64,000 bases of DNA from Roseicyclus sp965662675 (GCF_965662675.1 NZ_CBFIIK010000005.1:1-64000), one strand, 5' to 3'; shown: positions 1 to 8,701, numbered from the stretch's first letter. The notes: generated by a model from the sequence alone, not told the origin. Program-made: numbers and translations.

Positions 1-136
1 GTGGTCGCGTGAAAGTCTCTGCTGATAAAGCATAACGCATTGCTTGCGGCCAGATCGTGCGATGGGCTTTGCCAAGGGTTGATGCTCCGACGCCCTGCGC
101 GACCGCCCGCACATGATCCGGTGCAAGGCCAGCCCG

Positions 137-772
137 TCAGCGCGTCGCGGCACCCGATCGCCTGCGCGAAAAAGCGTCACGAAACAGGGCCTCGCGCGCT
201 TGATCGTCGATCTGCGCACCCGCGTCGCCGCAGATATGCCCGGAAAGCAGAAGTTCGGCAAAACCATGGGCCTGCGCCCAATAGCCCAAAACCTCGGCCC
301 GCAGGGCAGGATCATCAGCGCCGGGTGCGCCCGGCAGTGATGCCACCACCGCCGCGAGGTGGTCATAGGCGCGCGCCGCCGCGGCATGCAGATCAGCGCT
401 GGAGTTTGCCCGCATCGGCGTGCCGAAAACCAGCCGAAAAAGCGCCGGATGCGTGGTTGCGAATTCCAGATAGCCAAGGCCCGAGGCGACCAGCCGTTCC
501 CCGGCGTCATCGAGGGTCGTGGCTTGGCGGGTTTGCATCTTGTCCAAAAGCTGGTCGAAGCCACGCACCGCCAGCGCATCGATCAACCCCGCCATATCGC
601 CGAAATGATGCGCAGGGGCCGAATGGCTGACGCCCGCGCGCGCCGCCAACTTGCGCAGCGAAAACCCCGCCAGACCGGATTGGGCCAGTTCCACCTCGCC
701 CGCAGCCAGCAGCGCATTGCGTAGATCGCCATGATGGTAGCCGGGTTTTTTCCCTTCAGGTGGCAAGATCAT
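137..772 (-). CDS. TetR/AcrR family transcriptional regulator
   Basis: A 211-residue protein with an N-terminal TetR-type helix-turn-helix (about residues 13-60; the stretch FSLRKLAARAGVSHSAPAHHF carries the recognition helix) followed by an all-helical ligand-binding domain of the WHG type (LFRLVFG, then YWAQAHGFAELLLSG). TetR proteins are usually dimeric repressors released by a small ligand. The start codon lies 29 bp from a perfect 19-bp palindrome in the divergent intergenic region, so it probably represses itself and the membrane-protein operon starting at 878. The ligand is not deducible. The family is clear; the target is inferred from position. Confidence 0.9.
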   Translation of the reverse strand: MILPPEGKKPGYHHGDLRNALLAAGEVELAQSGLAGFSLRKLAARAGVSHSAPAHHFGDMAGLIDALAVRGFDQLLDKMQTRQATTLDDAGERLVASGLGYLEFATTHPALFRLVFGTPMRANSSADLHAAAARAYDHLAAVVASLPGAPGADDPALRAEVLGYWAQAHGFAELLLSGHICGDAGAQIDDQAREALFRDAFSRRRSGAATR

Positions 773-800
773 GCTCCGTTCGCGTTATTGCGCAAAGATT

Positions 801-819
801 ATCTTGACGGCGTCAAGAT
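801..819. promoter_or_regulatory. Perfect palindrome, probable TetR operator
   Basis: ATCTTGACG, one central G, then CGTCAAGAT: a perfect 9+1+9 inverted repeat midway between the divergent TetR gene and the 878 operon. Its left arm contains a TTGACG hexamer that would serve as the -35 element of the forward promoter, so binding here would block that promoter. Confidence 0.7.
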
Positions 820-833
820 CACAAGCTTAGTCT
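804..833 (+). promoter_or_regulatory. Possible promoter of the ABA4-like operon
   Basis: TTGACG at 804-809 and TAGTCT at 828-833, 18 bases apart, resemble a sigma-70-type promoter about 45 bases before the first start codon. The -35 box lies inside the palindrome. A second TTGACG at 837-842 has no convincing -10 partner. Read by eye, so tentative. Confidence 0.4.
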
Positions 834-877
834 ATGTTGACGCTGTCTAGATATAACCAGTTTCCGGGGAAAGCGCC

Positions 878-1318
878 ATGGCTGCTGAGACCCTTTTTAC
901 CATCGCCAACCCCTTTGCCTTGCTGGGCTGGATCGCCCTGGCCTTCGCCCCGCTTGCACCGCGGTGGGCCGATCTGATGGCGGGCTGGATCATCCCCGGC
1001 CTTTTGTCGCTGGGCTATGCGGTGCTGATCCTCGTGCATTGGGCCGACGCGCCGGGCGGCTACAGCAACTTGGATGCGGTGCAAGCGCTGTTCACCGATC
1101 CCGATATCGCGCTGGCGGGTTGGTTGCATTTCCTCGCCTTCGACCTGTTCATCGGCGCATGGATCGTGCGCCATGCCCGTGCGCAGGGTGAACGACATCT
1201 GGTGATCTTGCCGATCTTGCCCTTTGCATTTCTCTTCGGGCCCATCGGCCTTGCTGCCTATTTCGCGCTGCGGCTTGTGCGGCGCAGTGGCTTTTCCACT
1301 CCCCAAGAGGTGCTTTGA
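878..1318 (+). CDS. ABA4-like (DUF4281) membrane protein
   Basis: A 146-residue integral membrane protein with about four hydrophobic segments. The conserved GGYSNLDAVQALF stretch around residues 60-72 is typical of the ABA4-like family, named after the plant neoxanthin-synthesis protein; the bacterial members have no settled function. GGGGAAAG precedes the ATG. It is the first gene of a three-gene operon with the membrane protein at 1320 (one base between stop and start) and the DUF2147 protein at 2166, probably controlled by the divergent TetR. A carotenoid role cannot be inferred, since no carotenoid genes are nearby. Confidence 0.8.
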   Translation: MAAETLFTIANPFALLGWIALAFAPLAPRWADLMAGWIIPGLLSLGYAVLILVHWADAPGGYSNLDAVQALFTDPDIALAGWLHFLAFDLFIGAWIVRHARAQGERHLVILPILPFAFLFGPIGLAAYFALRLVRRSGFSTPQEVL

Positions 1319-1319
1319 C

Positions 1320-2147
1320 ATGGCCATGCTGACCGCACAGATCGCCCCCGCTGCCCCCCGCATCCCGGCCCTCCATCGGTTTGAGCCGATCCTTGGCGGC
1401 ATGGGGTTCTTCATGATCCTTTCACTGGCCCTGACCCTGCCCGCCCTCTGGCTCGATGGCCGCACCCTTGATGGAGAAGGGGTCTGGCTGAAGCCGGTGA
1501 AGTTTCAGATCGCCTTGGCGATCTATTTGCTCACCCTCGCCTATTTCGCGCGCTTCATACCAAGGCCCGCGATAGCGCAGCGGCGGATGCGGCTTTTCCT
1601 GATGGCGGTCGCGGGCGCGGTCGTGGCCGAGATGATCTGGATCGGCGGCGCGGCCATGTTCGCGATCCCCTCGCACTACAACACCCATCCCGTGATGTAT
1701 GGCCTCTATCTGTTGATGGGGGCGTTTGCCGTTTTGCTGACAACGACAAGCCTTGTCTTCGGCCTTGCGATCTGGCGCGACCGCGCCAGCGTCTTGCCCG
1801 ATGCGCTGCGGCTTGCGGTGGCGCTGGGCCTGATCCTGACCTTCGCGCTGACCGTTCCCGCGGCCGGGGTTCTTTCATCGCTGCCCGGCCCTTTGATCGG
1901 CACGCCGATAAGCGGGGCGCATCTGCCCGTCATGGGTTGGTCGCGCGAAGTGGGCGATCTGCGTGTCGCGCATTTTTTGGCGACCCATGCGCTTCATGCC
2001 GTGCCTTTGGCGGGGTTTGCCGCCCATCTTGCCTTGGGCGCACGGCTGGCTGTTCCCGCGGTCTGGCTGGCGGCTGGCCTTTACACCGGGCTGACGGTGC
2101 TGGCCTGTGTGCAGGCGCTGATGGGCCAGCCCTTTTTCGTGTTCTGA
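1320..2147 (+). CDS. Polytopic membrane protein of unknown function
   Basis: A 275-residue protein with seven or so predicted hydrophobic helices and no soluble domain. The ATG at 1320 was chosen over upstream starts because it directly follows the stop of the ABA4-like gene (1316-1318) and has AGAGG upstream. Charged and aromatic residues (WLKPVKFQIALAIYLL near residue 55, MIWIGGAAMFAIPSHYN near residue 105) lie at membrane boundaries. I do not recognise a characterised family. Tight coupling to the ABA4-like gene suggests they act together in the inner membrane. Confidence 0.75.
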   Translation: MAMLTAQIAPAAPRIPALHRFEPILGGMGFFMILSLALTLPALWLDGRTLDGEGVWLKPVKFQIALAIYLLTLAYFARFIPRPAIAQRRMRLFLMAVAGAVVAEMIWIGGAAMFAIPSHYNTHPVMYGLYLLMGAFAVLLTTTSLVFGLAIWRDRASVLPDALRLAVALGLILTFALTVPAAGVLSSLPGPLIGTPISGAHLPVMGWSREVGDLRVAHFLATHALHAVPLAGFAAHLALGARLAVPAVWLAAGLYTGLTVLACVQALMGQPFFVF

Positions 2148-2165
2148 GTTTACGGAGGCGTTGAG

Positions 2166-2567
2166 ATGATCCGCACACAGTTCGGCCCTGTCGGCCTTGC
2201 GCTATTGAGTGTTCTTTTACCGACCCTTGCCTTGGCCGATGGCGCACAAGGGCTGTGGCGGACCGAACCCACCGATCAAGGTTATCTGGAGGTCAGCATC
2301 GCCCCCTGCCAAGGCGGCGCGCTTTGCGGCACGATCCTGCGCGCGCGCGATTTGCAAGGGCGCGAGCAGCCTTATCCGCATACCGGGCGACAGATGATCT
2401 GGGCGATGATGCCTGATGGCGATGGACAATGGCGCGATGGCCGCATCTGGGACCCGCGCAATGACCGCACCTTCAATTCCCGGATGGAGGCGCGGGGAGA
2501 CCGCCTCGTCGTGTCGGGCTGCGTGATGGGTATTTGCCAGCGTCAGACATGGCAGCGCGCGAACTGA
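2166..2567 (+). CDS. Secreted DUF2147 domain protein
   Basis: A 133-residue protein with a signal peptide (cleavage expected after the alanine near residue 24, PTLALADG) and a small beta-rich DUF2147 domain (GLWRTEP near the start, the IWDPRNDRTFNS block, then GCVMGICQRQTW at the end). Four cysteines in the mature part could form two disulfides in the periplasm. GGAGG lies about 7 bases before the ATG. Members of this family are periplasmic or lipocalin-like with no assigned substrate. It closes the TetR-linked operon. Confidence 0.8.
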   Translation: MIRTQFGPVGLALLSVLLPTLALADGAQGLWRTEPTDQGYLEVSIAPCQGGALCGTILRARDLQGREQPYPHTGRQMIWAMMPDGDGQWRDGRIWDPRNDRTFNSRMEARGDRLVVSGCVMGICQRQTWQRAN

Positions 2568-2666
2568 ACCAGCCTGACCATCTGAAATTGCGTCTGGAAA
2601 TCGTCGCGCCCGCGGCGCATCCTCGCCCGCAGAAATACCAAGCTCAAACAGGGGGGAGATAGCGAA

Positions 2667-3617
2667 ATGGGCGATGTCGCGCATCTGGGCCATGTCGAGG
2701 TTTATTCGGACCGCTTCGAGGAAAGCCTTGATTTTTACACGCGGATCTACGGCCTCAAGCTGTCTCTGCTGGAGCAGGATACGGCGTGGCTGAGGGCGTG
2801 GGATGATTACGAGTTCCACAGCCTCAAGCTAACGCGCCACCACACCACCGGGGTAGGCCATATCGGCTATCGCGCGGAAAGCCCCGAGGCGTTGGAGCGT
2901 CGCGTCGCGGCCATCACGGCTGCGGGCTACAAGACGCATGGCTGGTTCGATGACGACCCCGGCCATGGCCGCGCCTTTCGGTTCGAAGACCCTTTCGGCC
3001 ATGTGTTCGAGCTTTACTACGACACCCGCCGCGCCGAACCCGCCGAGGGTGATCGACCCGCACTCAAGAACATGGCGTCGAAATTCACCGCCCAAGGAGC
3101 CAGCCCCCGCAGGCTCGATCACTTGAACCTGCTGGCGACCGATGTGGCCGCGTTCCGCCGTTTCATGGAAACCTGTCTTGGTAGCCGCGTGACCGAGATG
3201 ATCCAGCTCGACAATGGCCGCGTCGGCGGCTGCTGGTTCACCGTCAACAACAAGACCTATGATCTTGCCTGCACCGAGGAGCATGGCCGGGGTGACGGGC
3301 GGCTGCATCACGTCACCTACGCCACCGACCAGCGCGAGGATATTCTGCGCGCCGCCGATATCTTTCTTGAAAACGGGGTGCATATCGAAACCGGGCCGCA
3401 CAAACACGCGATTCAAGGCACGTTCTTCCTCTATGTCTGGGAACCGGCAGGCAACCGGATGGAGCTGGCAAATGCCGGCGCGCGGCTGATCCTTGCCCCT
3501 GATCATGCGCCCGTCGTCTGGACCGAGACCGAGCGGAAGAAGGGACAAGCGTGGGGCCTCAAGACCATCGAGACCTTCCACACCCATGGCACGCCGCCGG
3601 TGAAAAGCGACCATTGA
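2667..3617 (+). CDS. Extradiol (catechol 2,3-dioxygenase-like) VOC enzyme
   Basis: A 316-residue two-module vicinal-oxygen-chelate protein. The C-terminal module carries the iron ligands of type I extradiol dioxygenases: H152 (LDHLNLL), H214 or H215 (RLHHVTYA) and E266 (GNRMELA), plus H247 and Y256 of the family signature, spaced as in XylE-type catechol 2,3-dioxygenases. It should open a catechol ring meta to the hydroxyls using Fe(II) and O2. No hydroxymuconic-semialdehyde hydrolase, tautomerase or ring hydroxylase is adjacent, so the substrate is unknown. GGGGGGAG precedes the ATG. It stands alone, closed by a hairpin before the next operon's promoter. Confidence 0.85.
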   Translation: MGDVAHLGHVEVYSDRFEESLDFYTRIYGLKLSLLEQDTAWLRAWDDYEFHSLKLTRHHTTGVGHIGYRAESPEALERRVAAITAAGYKTHGWFDDDPGHGRAFRFEDPFGHVFELYYDTRRAEPAEGDRPALKNMASKFTAQGASPRRLDHLNLLATDVAAFRRFMETCLGSRVTEMIQLDNGRVGGCWFTVNNKTYDLACTEEHGRGDGRLHHVTYATDQREDILRAADIFLENGVHIETGPHKHAIQGTFFLYVWEPAGNRMELANAGARLILAPDHAPVVWTETERKKGQAWGLKTIETFHTHGTPPVKSDH

Positions 3618-3629
3618 TCGGTGTGCAAA

Positions 3630-3669
3630 GAATTTCGGCCAGCGAAGGTTCCCGCGCTGGCCGAAATTC
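3630..3669 (+). terminator. 15-bp hairpin after the extradiol dioxygenase gene
   Basis: GAATTTCGGCCAGCG at 3630-3644 and its exact reverse complement at 3655-3669, with a 10-base loop, begin 13 bases after the stop codon. No clean T-run follows, so this may be a stabilising or weak terminator hairpin rather than a canonical intrinsic terminator. Confidence 0.55.
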
Positions 3670-3726
3670 AGTCAATATACTGATATAAAATAAAAAATGA
3701 ATGATCCGGCTTGCCAGATTGTTTTG

Positions 3727-3756
3727 TTGACAAGAAAATTGGAACGATCCAATAAT
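3727..3756 (+). promoter_or_regulatory. Sigma-70-type promoter of operon A
   Basis: TTGACA at 3727-3732 is a perfect -35 box, with AATAAT at 3751-3756 as the -10, 18 bases apart. The flanking DNA is markedly AT-rich for this genome. The LacI-type operator at 3737-3752 fills the spacer and touches the -10, the classic arrangement for repression. Confidence 0.7.
3737..3752. promoter_or_regulatory. LacI-type operator, copy 1
   Basis: AATTGGAACGATCCAA. TTGGA and TCCAA form inverted arms around ACGA, with the central CG typical of LacI-family operators. The same 16 bases recur at 14251-14266 ahead of operon C. The likely binder is the LacI regulator at 19284. Confidence 0.7.
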
Positions 3757-3822
3757 TTGCCGACACCGCCGGAAAACCGGCCTGCGATTCGTGCGCGGAT
3801 CGCCAAAGGGGGGAATTCTGCC

Positions 3823-4821
3823 ATGCGTTGGGGATTGATCGGCGCGAGCAATATCGCCGCCAACCACATGATCGGGGCCATTCGCGGCGCAGGCGGTGAT
3901 ATCCGTTCTGTGCTGAGTGCAAGCGCTGACCGCGCCAAGAGCTACGCGGCCGAACATGGCATCGCGCATGGGTATGATGACCTCGACGCGATGCTGGCCG
4001 CCGACAGTCTGGACGCGGTCTATATCTCGACCACCAATGAAAAGCATTTCGCCCAAGCCATGTCTGCCATCGCAGCCGGCAAGCACGTGCTTTGCGAAAA
4101 GCCGCTCGCGATGAGCGTTTCGGATGCCGTCACAATGGTGCGCGCCGCCGATGCGGCGGGCGTTGTCTTCGGCACCAACCATCACCTGCGCAACGCAGGA
4201 TCGCATCTGGCGATCCGCGAGGCGGTACAGGCGGGCCGCATCGGCGATGTGCTGAGCGTGCGGGTGTTTCACGCCGTCTATCTGCCCCCTTTCTTGCATG
4301 GCTGGCGCCTCGACAATCCCGGCGCGGGCGGCGGTGTCATCCCCGATATCGTTGTCCATGACGCCGACACCGTGCGCTTTCATCTGGGCGAAGATCCGGT
4401 GGATGTCGTTGCCATCGACGCGGCCTCCGGCCTTGGCCAAGGGGTCGAGGATAGCTGCATGTCGGTCTGGTCCATGCCCTCGGGTGCGATGGTCATGGCG
4501 CATGAAAGCTTTACCCATGCCTTTGCCCAGACGGGTCTGGAACTGCATGGCACCAAGGGATCGATCATCGCGCGCAATGTGATGACGCAGCGCCCGGTGG
4601 GGCAGATCACGCTGCGCACCGAAGCGGGGGAGGAGGCGATCACCTTTTCCGATCACAACCTTTATGTCCGCGCGCTGGATCATTTCCACGCCGCGATGGA
4701 GGGAAAGGGGCGGCCATCGGCCGATGGGATCGACGGGATCAAATCGCTGGCCGTCGCCGCCGCCGTGGCGCAGGCCGCCAAGACCGGTCAGCGCACAACG
4801 GTCGATTACGGCGGGGTCTGA
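3823..4821 (+). CDS. Gfo/Idh/MocA family oxidoreductase
   Basis: A 332-residue NAD(P)-dependent oxidoreductase. It has an N-terminal Rossmann fold (WGLIGASNIAANHM), the family CEKPLA motif with its lysine near residue 92, and the GGGVIPDIVVHDADTV segment with the catalytic-region histidine. Family members oxidise or reduce sugar, inositol or keto-sugar carbonyls. The ATG at 3823 was chosen because it begins the Rossmann strand; an in-frame start at 3697 would put coding sequence over the promoter and operator. First gene of operon A, three bases from the CoA-transferase gene. Substrate unknown; the context suggests a sugar- or polyol-derived compound. Confidence 0.9.
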   Translation: MRWGLIGASNIAANHMIGAIRGAGGDIRSVLSASADRAKSYAAEHGIAHGYDDLDAMLAADSLDAVYISTTNEKHFAQAMSAIAAGKHVLCEKPLAMSVSDAVTMVRAADAAGVVFGTNHHLRNAGSHLAIREAVQAGRIGDVLSVRVFHAVYLPPFLHGWRLDNPGAGGGVIPDIVVHDADTVRFHLGEDPVDVVAIDAASGLGQGVEDSCMSVWSMPSGAMVMAHESFTHAFAQTGLELHGTKGSIIARNVMTQRPVGQITLRTEAGEEAITFSDHNLYVRALDHFHAAMEGKGRPSADGIDGIKSLAVAAAVAQAAKTGQRTTVDYGGV

Positions 4822-4824
4822 GCC

Positions 4825-6396
4825 ATGGGCAAGCATGTCACCGCCGCCGAGGCTGTCGCGCGCATCCCCGATGGGGCGGTTGTCACGGTGTCGTCGTCGT
4901 CGGCGCTGGGCTGCCCCGATGCAGTACTGAAGGCGCTAGGCGAACGCTTCCGGGCCGAGGGGCATCCACGGGGGCTAACCACGCTGCATCCGATCGCGGC
5001 GGGCGACATGTATGGCGTCAAGGGCATCGACCATATCGCGCAAGACGGGCTCTTGTCGCGCGTGATCGCGGGCAGCTATCCCTCCGGGCCATCCAACCTG
5101 CCCATGCCCGAAATCTGGAAGATGGTCGTCGAGGATCGCGTCGCCGCCTATAACGTCCCCTCCGGTATCCTGTTCGACATGCACCGCGATGTCGCCGCGC
5201 GCCGCCCCGGCGTGATGACCAAGGTGGGGTTCGAGACCTTCGTCGATCCGATCCGCGAGGGCTGCGCGATGAATGCGCGGGGGGCGGCCGCGCCCATCGT
5301 GCAGCGCGCCGAATTCGGGGGCGAGACATGGCTGCATTTCCCCAACATCGTGCCCAATGTCGCCATCATCCGTGCGACCACGGCGGATGAGCGCGGCAAC
5401 CTGACCTATGAGCACGAGGGTGCCTATCTCGGCGCGCTGGATCAGGCGATCGCCACCCGCAACCACGGCGGGCTGGTGATCGCACAGGTCAAGCGCATGA
5501 CCGCCGCCGGATCGCTGCGGCCCCATGATGTGCATGTGCCGGGCCATCTGGTCGATTTGATCGTGCTGGCCCCCGACCAGAAACAGACCACCGAAACCCA
5601 ATACGACCCCGCCATCTCGGGCGAGATCATGCGCCCATGGGACAGTTTTGCGCTTGGCGAACATGGCGTGGAGAAAGTCATCGCGCGCCGCGCCGCGATG
5701 GAGGTCAGGCGCGGCCAGACCGCCAATCTGGGCTTTGGCATTTCCGCCATGGTGCCGCGCATTCTATTGGAAGAAGGCCATGCGCAAGCGGTGACATGGG
5801 CTATCGAACAAGGTGCCGTGGGGGGCATGCCGCTGACCGGTTTCGCCTTTGGCTGCGCGTCGAATGCCGATGCTTTCGTTCCCTCGCCCAACCAATTCAG
5901 CTATTTTCAGGGCGGCGGCTTTGACCAGACCTTCCTCTCGTTTCTCGAGGTGGATGTTCAGGGCAACGTCAATGTCTCGAAACTGGGCAAGAAACCCTAT
6001 CTGACGGCGGGCTGCGGCGGCTTCGTCGACATTACAGCGCATGCGAAAAAGATCGTCTTTTCGGGGTTCTTCGAGGCCGGGGCCGCGCTTGACCTCTCCG
6101 ATACCGGCCTGCGGGTCACCAAGCCCGGCAAATTCGCCAAGATGGTTGATGCAGTCGAACATGTCACCTTTTCGGGCGCGCGTGCCGTCGCGCAGGGGCA
6201 AGATGTGATCTACGTGACCGAGCGCTGCGTGATCCGCCTGACGCCCAAGGGTTTGGTCGCGGTCGAGGTGATGCCGGGGATCGAGCCTGCCCGCGATATC
6301 GTGGCGGCTAGCGGCGGGCGCGTGACGCTGGCCGAAAACGCCACCACCATGCCCCTTGCGCTTCTGCGCGATCAGCCGATGGGTTGGTCGCCATGA
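4825..6396 (+). CDS. Family I CoA-transferase (COG4670-like)
   Basis: A 523-residue fused alpha-beta CoA-transferase of the propionate/acetoacetate CoA-transferase type. It should move CoA from a donor such as acetyl-CoA to a carboxylic acid through a glutamyl thioester. The probable catalytic glutamate is E328 in AIEQGAVGG, in the place of the E-S/Q-G-x-x-G-G motif of Pct/YdiF enzymes. The GFGISAMVP stretch just before it is the usual oxyanion/CoA-binding loop. It starts 3 bases after the oxidoreductase and overlaps the hydratase gene by ATGA. It probably activates an acid made by the aldehyde dehydrogenase or by an earlier step. Acid specificity unknown. Confidence 0.88.
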   Translation: MGKHVTAAEAVARIPDGAVVTVSSSSALGCPDAVLKALGERFRAEGHPRGLTTLHPIAAGDMYGVKGIDHIAQDGLLSRVIAGSYPSGPSNLPMPEIWKMVVEDRVAAYNVPSGILFDMHRDVAARRPGVMTKVGFETFVDPIREGCAMNARGAAAPIVQRAEFGGETWLHFPNIVPNVAIIRATTADERGNLTYEHEGAYLGALDQAIATRNHGGLVIAQVKRMTAAGSLRPHDVHVPGHLVDLIVLAPDQKQTTETQYDPAISGEIMRPWDSFALGEHGVEKVIARRAAMEVRRGQTANLGFGISAMVPRILLEEGHAQAVTWAIEQGAVGGMPLTGFAFGCASNADAFVPSPNQFSYFQGGGFDQTFLSFLEVDVQGNVNVSKLGKKPYLTAGCGGFVDITAHAKKIVFSGFFEAGAALDLSDTGLRVTKPGKFAKMVDAVEHVTFSGARAVAQGQDVIYVTERCVIRLTPKGLVAVEVMPGIEPARDIVAASGGRVTLAENATTMPLALLRDQPMGWSP

Positions 6397-7160
6397 GCGC
6401 CGTTCACCTGATCCTTGACGGGGCCACAGCGCACATCGTTCTCGACAACCCCGGCAAGCTCAACGCCTTCACGCCTGACATGCTGTCGCAGCTCGAGGCA
6501 CATTGCGCCACGCTGGAGCGTTCGCCCGAGGTGCTTTGTGTGATCCTGCGCTCCGAAGGTGAGCGCGCCTTTTGCGCCGGGGCCGATATCACCGCTTGGG
6601 CGGGGCTTTCACCCTTTGATTTCGCGCGTCTTTGGGTGCGCGAGGGGCATCGCATCTTTGACCGGCTGGCGCGGCTGTCGAAACCGACGATCGCGGTGAT
6701 CCACGCCCCGGCATTCGGCGGCGGGCTGGAACTGGCAGCCTGTTGCGATATCCGCGTGATGGCCTCCACCGCCACGCTGGCCCTGCCCGAGGCGCAGGTC
6801 GGCATCGTGCCGGGTTGGTCCGGCACGCAGCGGCTTGCCCGGCTTTTGCCCGAAGCAGTGATGAAGGAAATGGCCCTTTTTGGCCGCCGGATCGATGCGA
6901 CCCGCGCGTATGGCTTGGGCTTCGCGGCGGAAGTCGCCGATGATCCGTTGGCCGCTGCAATGGGGATTGCTGCAAGCCTCGCCAGATCCTCGCCCCGCGC
7001 GGTCGAGGTGGCGAAATACCAGATCCATGCCGCCGTCGGCGAAGACCGCGCCGCGATGATCGAGGCGCTGGGCGGCGGCATGATCGCGGCGAGCGCCGAC
7101 AAGGCCGAAGGGGTCGCCGCCTTTGCCGCAAAACGCAAACCCGAATTTCCCGGAAGCTGA
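6393..7160 (+). CDS. Enoyl-CoA hydratase/isomerase (crotonase family)
   Basis: A 255-residue crotonase. Both hydratase glutamates are present: one in AFGGGLELAACCD and one in LALPEAQVGIVPG. The oxyanion-hole segment AFCAGADI is also intact. It should add water to an enoyl-CoA or act on a related acyl-CoA. The ATG at 6393 overlaps the stop of the CoA-transferase gene (ATGA), so translation is coupled; a TTG at 6384 is a weaker alternative. The pairing suggests the acid activated by the transferase is processed here as a CoA ester. Substrate not identifiable from sequence. Confidence 0.88.
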   Translation: MSAVHLILDGATAHIVLDNPGKLNAFTPDMLSQLEAHCATLERSPEVLCVILRSEGERAFCAGADITAWAGLSPFDFARLWVREGHRIFDRLARLSKPTIAVIHAPAFGGGLELAACCDIRVMASTATLALPEAQVGIVPGWSGTQRLARLLPEAVMKEMALFGRRIDATRAYGLGFAAEVADDPLAAAMGIAASLARSSPRAVEVAKYQIHAAVGEDRAAMIEALGGGMIAASADKAEGVAAFAAKRKPEFPGS

Positions 7161-7163
7161 CCG

Positions 7164-8687
7164 ATGCTGGACCTGACGATCATCCCCGCCACCAATGCCG
7201 CAACGCTCCCTGATGCGCCGATGGTGCTGCGCCACTGGATCGCTGGTGCATGGATCGATAGCGCCGATGGCGCGACCAGTGAGCGCCGCTCGCCCGCCCA
7301 TGGCGTGCCTGTTTCCGTCGCGGCCAAGGGCGGCAGGGTTGAGGTCGAGGCCGCGATTGCCGCAGCACGCGCGGCCTTTGATTCCGGCCCATGGGCGAAG
7401 ACATCGGGCAAGGATCGCGCCACGCTCTTGCTGAAAGTCGCCGATCTGATCGACCGCGACCGCGCCAAGATCGCCCTTCAGGAAGTGCTGGAATCGGGCA
7501 AACCCATCACGCAGGCGATGGCCGAGATCGAAGGCGCCGCCGATATCTGGCGCTATGCGGCCGCATTGGCCCGCACGATCCATGGCGATAGCCACAACAG
7601 CCTTGGCCCCGATATGCTGGGTCTGGTGCTGAAGGAACCCATCGGCGTGGTGGCGATGATCACGCCGTGGAATTTCCCTTTTCTCATCATCTCGCAAAAA
7701 CTGCCCTTTGCCTTGGCGGCGGGCTGCACGGCGGTGGTCAAACCCTCGGAACTGACGCCGGGCACCACGGTGATGCTGGGCGAACTTCTACAAGAAGCAG
7801 GCCTGCCCAAGGGCGTGTGCAATATCGTGCTGGGCTATGGCGATCCGGTGGGCGCGATGCTGTCGACGGATGCGCGCGTGGACATGGTGTCCTTCACCGG
7901 CTCGACCGCTGTGGGCAAGCGCATCAGCGCGGCGGCAAGTGCAACACTGAAGAAAGTCAGCCTGGAACTCGGCGGCAAGAACCCGCAGGTGATTTTCCCC
8001 GATGCCGATCTGGATCAGGCGGCTGACGCCATCGCATTCGGCGTCTATTTCAACGCCGGCGAATGCTGCAATTCGGGCAGCCGGATCATCGTGCATGAGG
8101 ATGTGGCCGCCGCCCTCATTGACAAAATCGCCGCACTCAGCCGTCGCGTGCCGTTTGGCGAGCCGCTCGATCCGCGCACGCAGGTCGGCGCGATCATCTC
8201 GCCCGAACATCTGGAAAAGATCGACGGTTATGTCCGTGGGGCGGTCGCCGCGGGCGCGCGAGTCGCCTTGGGCGGTGCGGCACTCGATGTCGGCGGCTTG
8301 GGGGCGCAATTCTACCAGCCGACCATCGTGACGGGCGTGACACCCGACATGGCCATCGCCCGCGAGGAGGTGTTCGGCCCGGTCCTTTCGGTCCTGACCT
8401 TCTGCACGGCGGATGAAGCCATCGCGCTCGCCAATGATGCCGCCTATGGCTTGTCGGCGGGCGTCTGGAGTCGCGATGTCTCGACCTGCCTCGATTTCAT
8501 GCGCCGCGTGCGCGCGGGCACGGTCTGGACCAACACATGGATGGATGGGTTCGCCGAACTGCCCTTTGGCGGGTTCAAGGAAAGCGGGCAAGGGCGCGAG
8601 TTGGGCCGCTACGGCCTGGAAGAATTCCTAGAGGTCAAAACCGTCCAGATGCGCATCGGTCAGACATGGGGGGCATGGGTCGCCTGA
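7164..8687 (+). CDS. NAD(P)-dependent aldehyde dehydrogenase
   Basis: A 507-residue ALDH-superfamily enzyme that oxidises an aldehyde to its acid. Visible are the cofactor motif FTGSTAVGKRI, the general-base glutamate in LELGGKNP and the catalytic cysteine in FNAGECCNSGSR. C-terminal oligomerisation motifs (PFGGFKESGQGRELG) are complete. It is closest in style to betaine/hydroxymuconic-semialdehyde type ALDHs, but no specificity can be assigned. It ends operon A, three bases after the hydratase, and converges with the LacI gene at 8702. A plausible role is oxidation of an aldehyde released by an aldolase step in operon C. Confidence 0.9.
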   Translation: MLDLTIIPATNAATLPDAPMVLRHWIAGAWIDSADGATSERRSPAHGVPVSVAAKGGRVEVEAAIAAARAAFDSGPWAKTSGKDRATLLLKVADLIDRDRAKIALQEVLESGKPITQAMAEIEGAADIWRYAAALARTIHGDSHNSLGPDMLGLVLKEPIGVVAMITPWNFPFLIISQKLPFALAAGCTAVVKPSELTPGTTVMLGELLQEAGLPKGVCNIVLGYGDPVGAMLSTDARVDMVSFTGSTAVGKRISAAASATLKKVSLELGGKNPQVIFPDADLDQAADAIAFGVYFNAGECCNSGSRIIVHEDVAAALIDKIAALSRRVPFGEPLDPRTQVGAIISPEHLEKIDGYVRGAVAAGARVALGGAALDVGGLGAQFYQPTIVTGVTPDMAIAREEVFGPVLSVLTFCTADEAIALANDAAYGLSAGVWSRDVSTCLDFMRRVRAGTVWTNTWMDGFAELPFGGFKESGQGRELGRYGLEEFLEVKTVQMRIGQTWGAWVA

Positions 8688-8701
8688 TGCGAAGCGCCGC
8701 G

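Noticed and set aside
1..136. Possible gene fragment at the left edge
   Set aside because: No open frame with recognisable protein content; I see nothing assignable in it.
40..630. Long forward open frame over the TetR gene
   Set aside because: It is antisense to a clear TetR protein and has biased, low-complexity composition with no recognisable domain.
3697..3822. Upstream extension of the Gfo/Idh/MocA protein
   Set aside because: It would run through a perfect promoter and operator and adds residues not found in the family; the Rossmann strand begins at the 3823 start.
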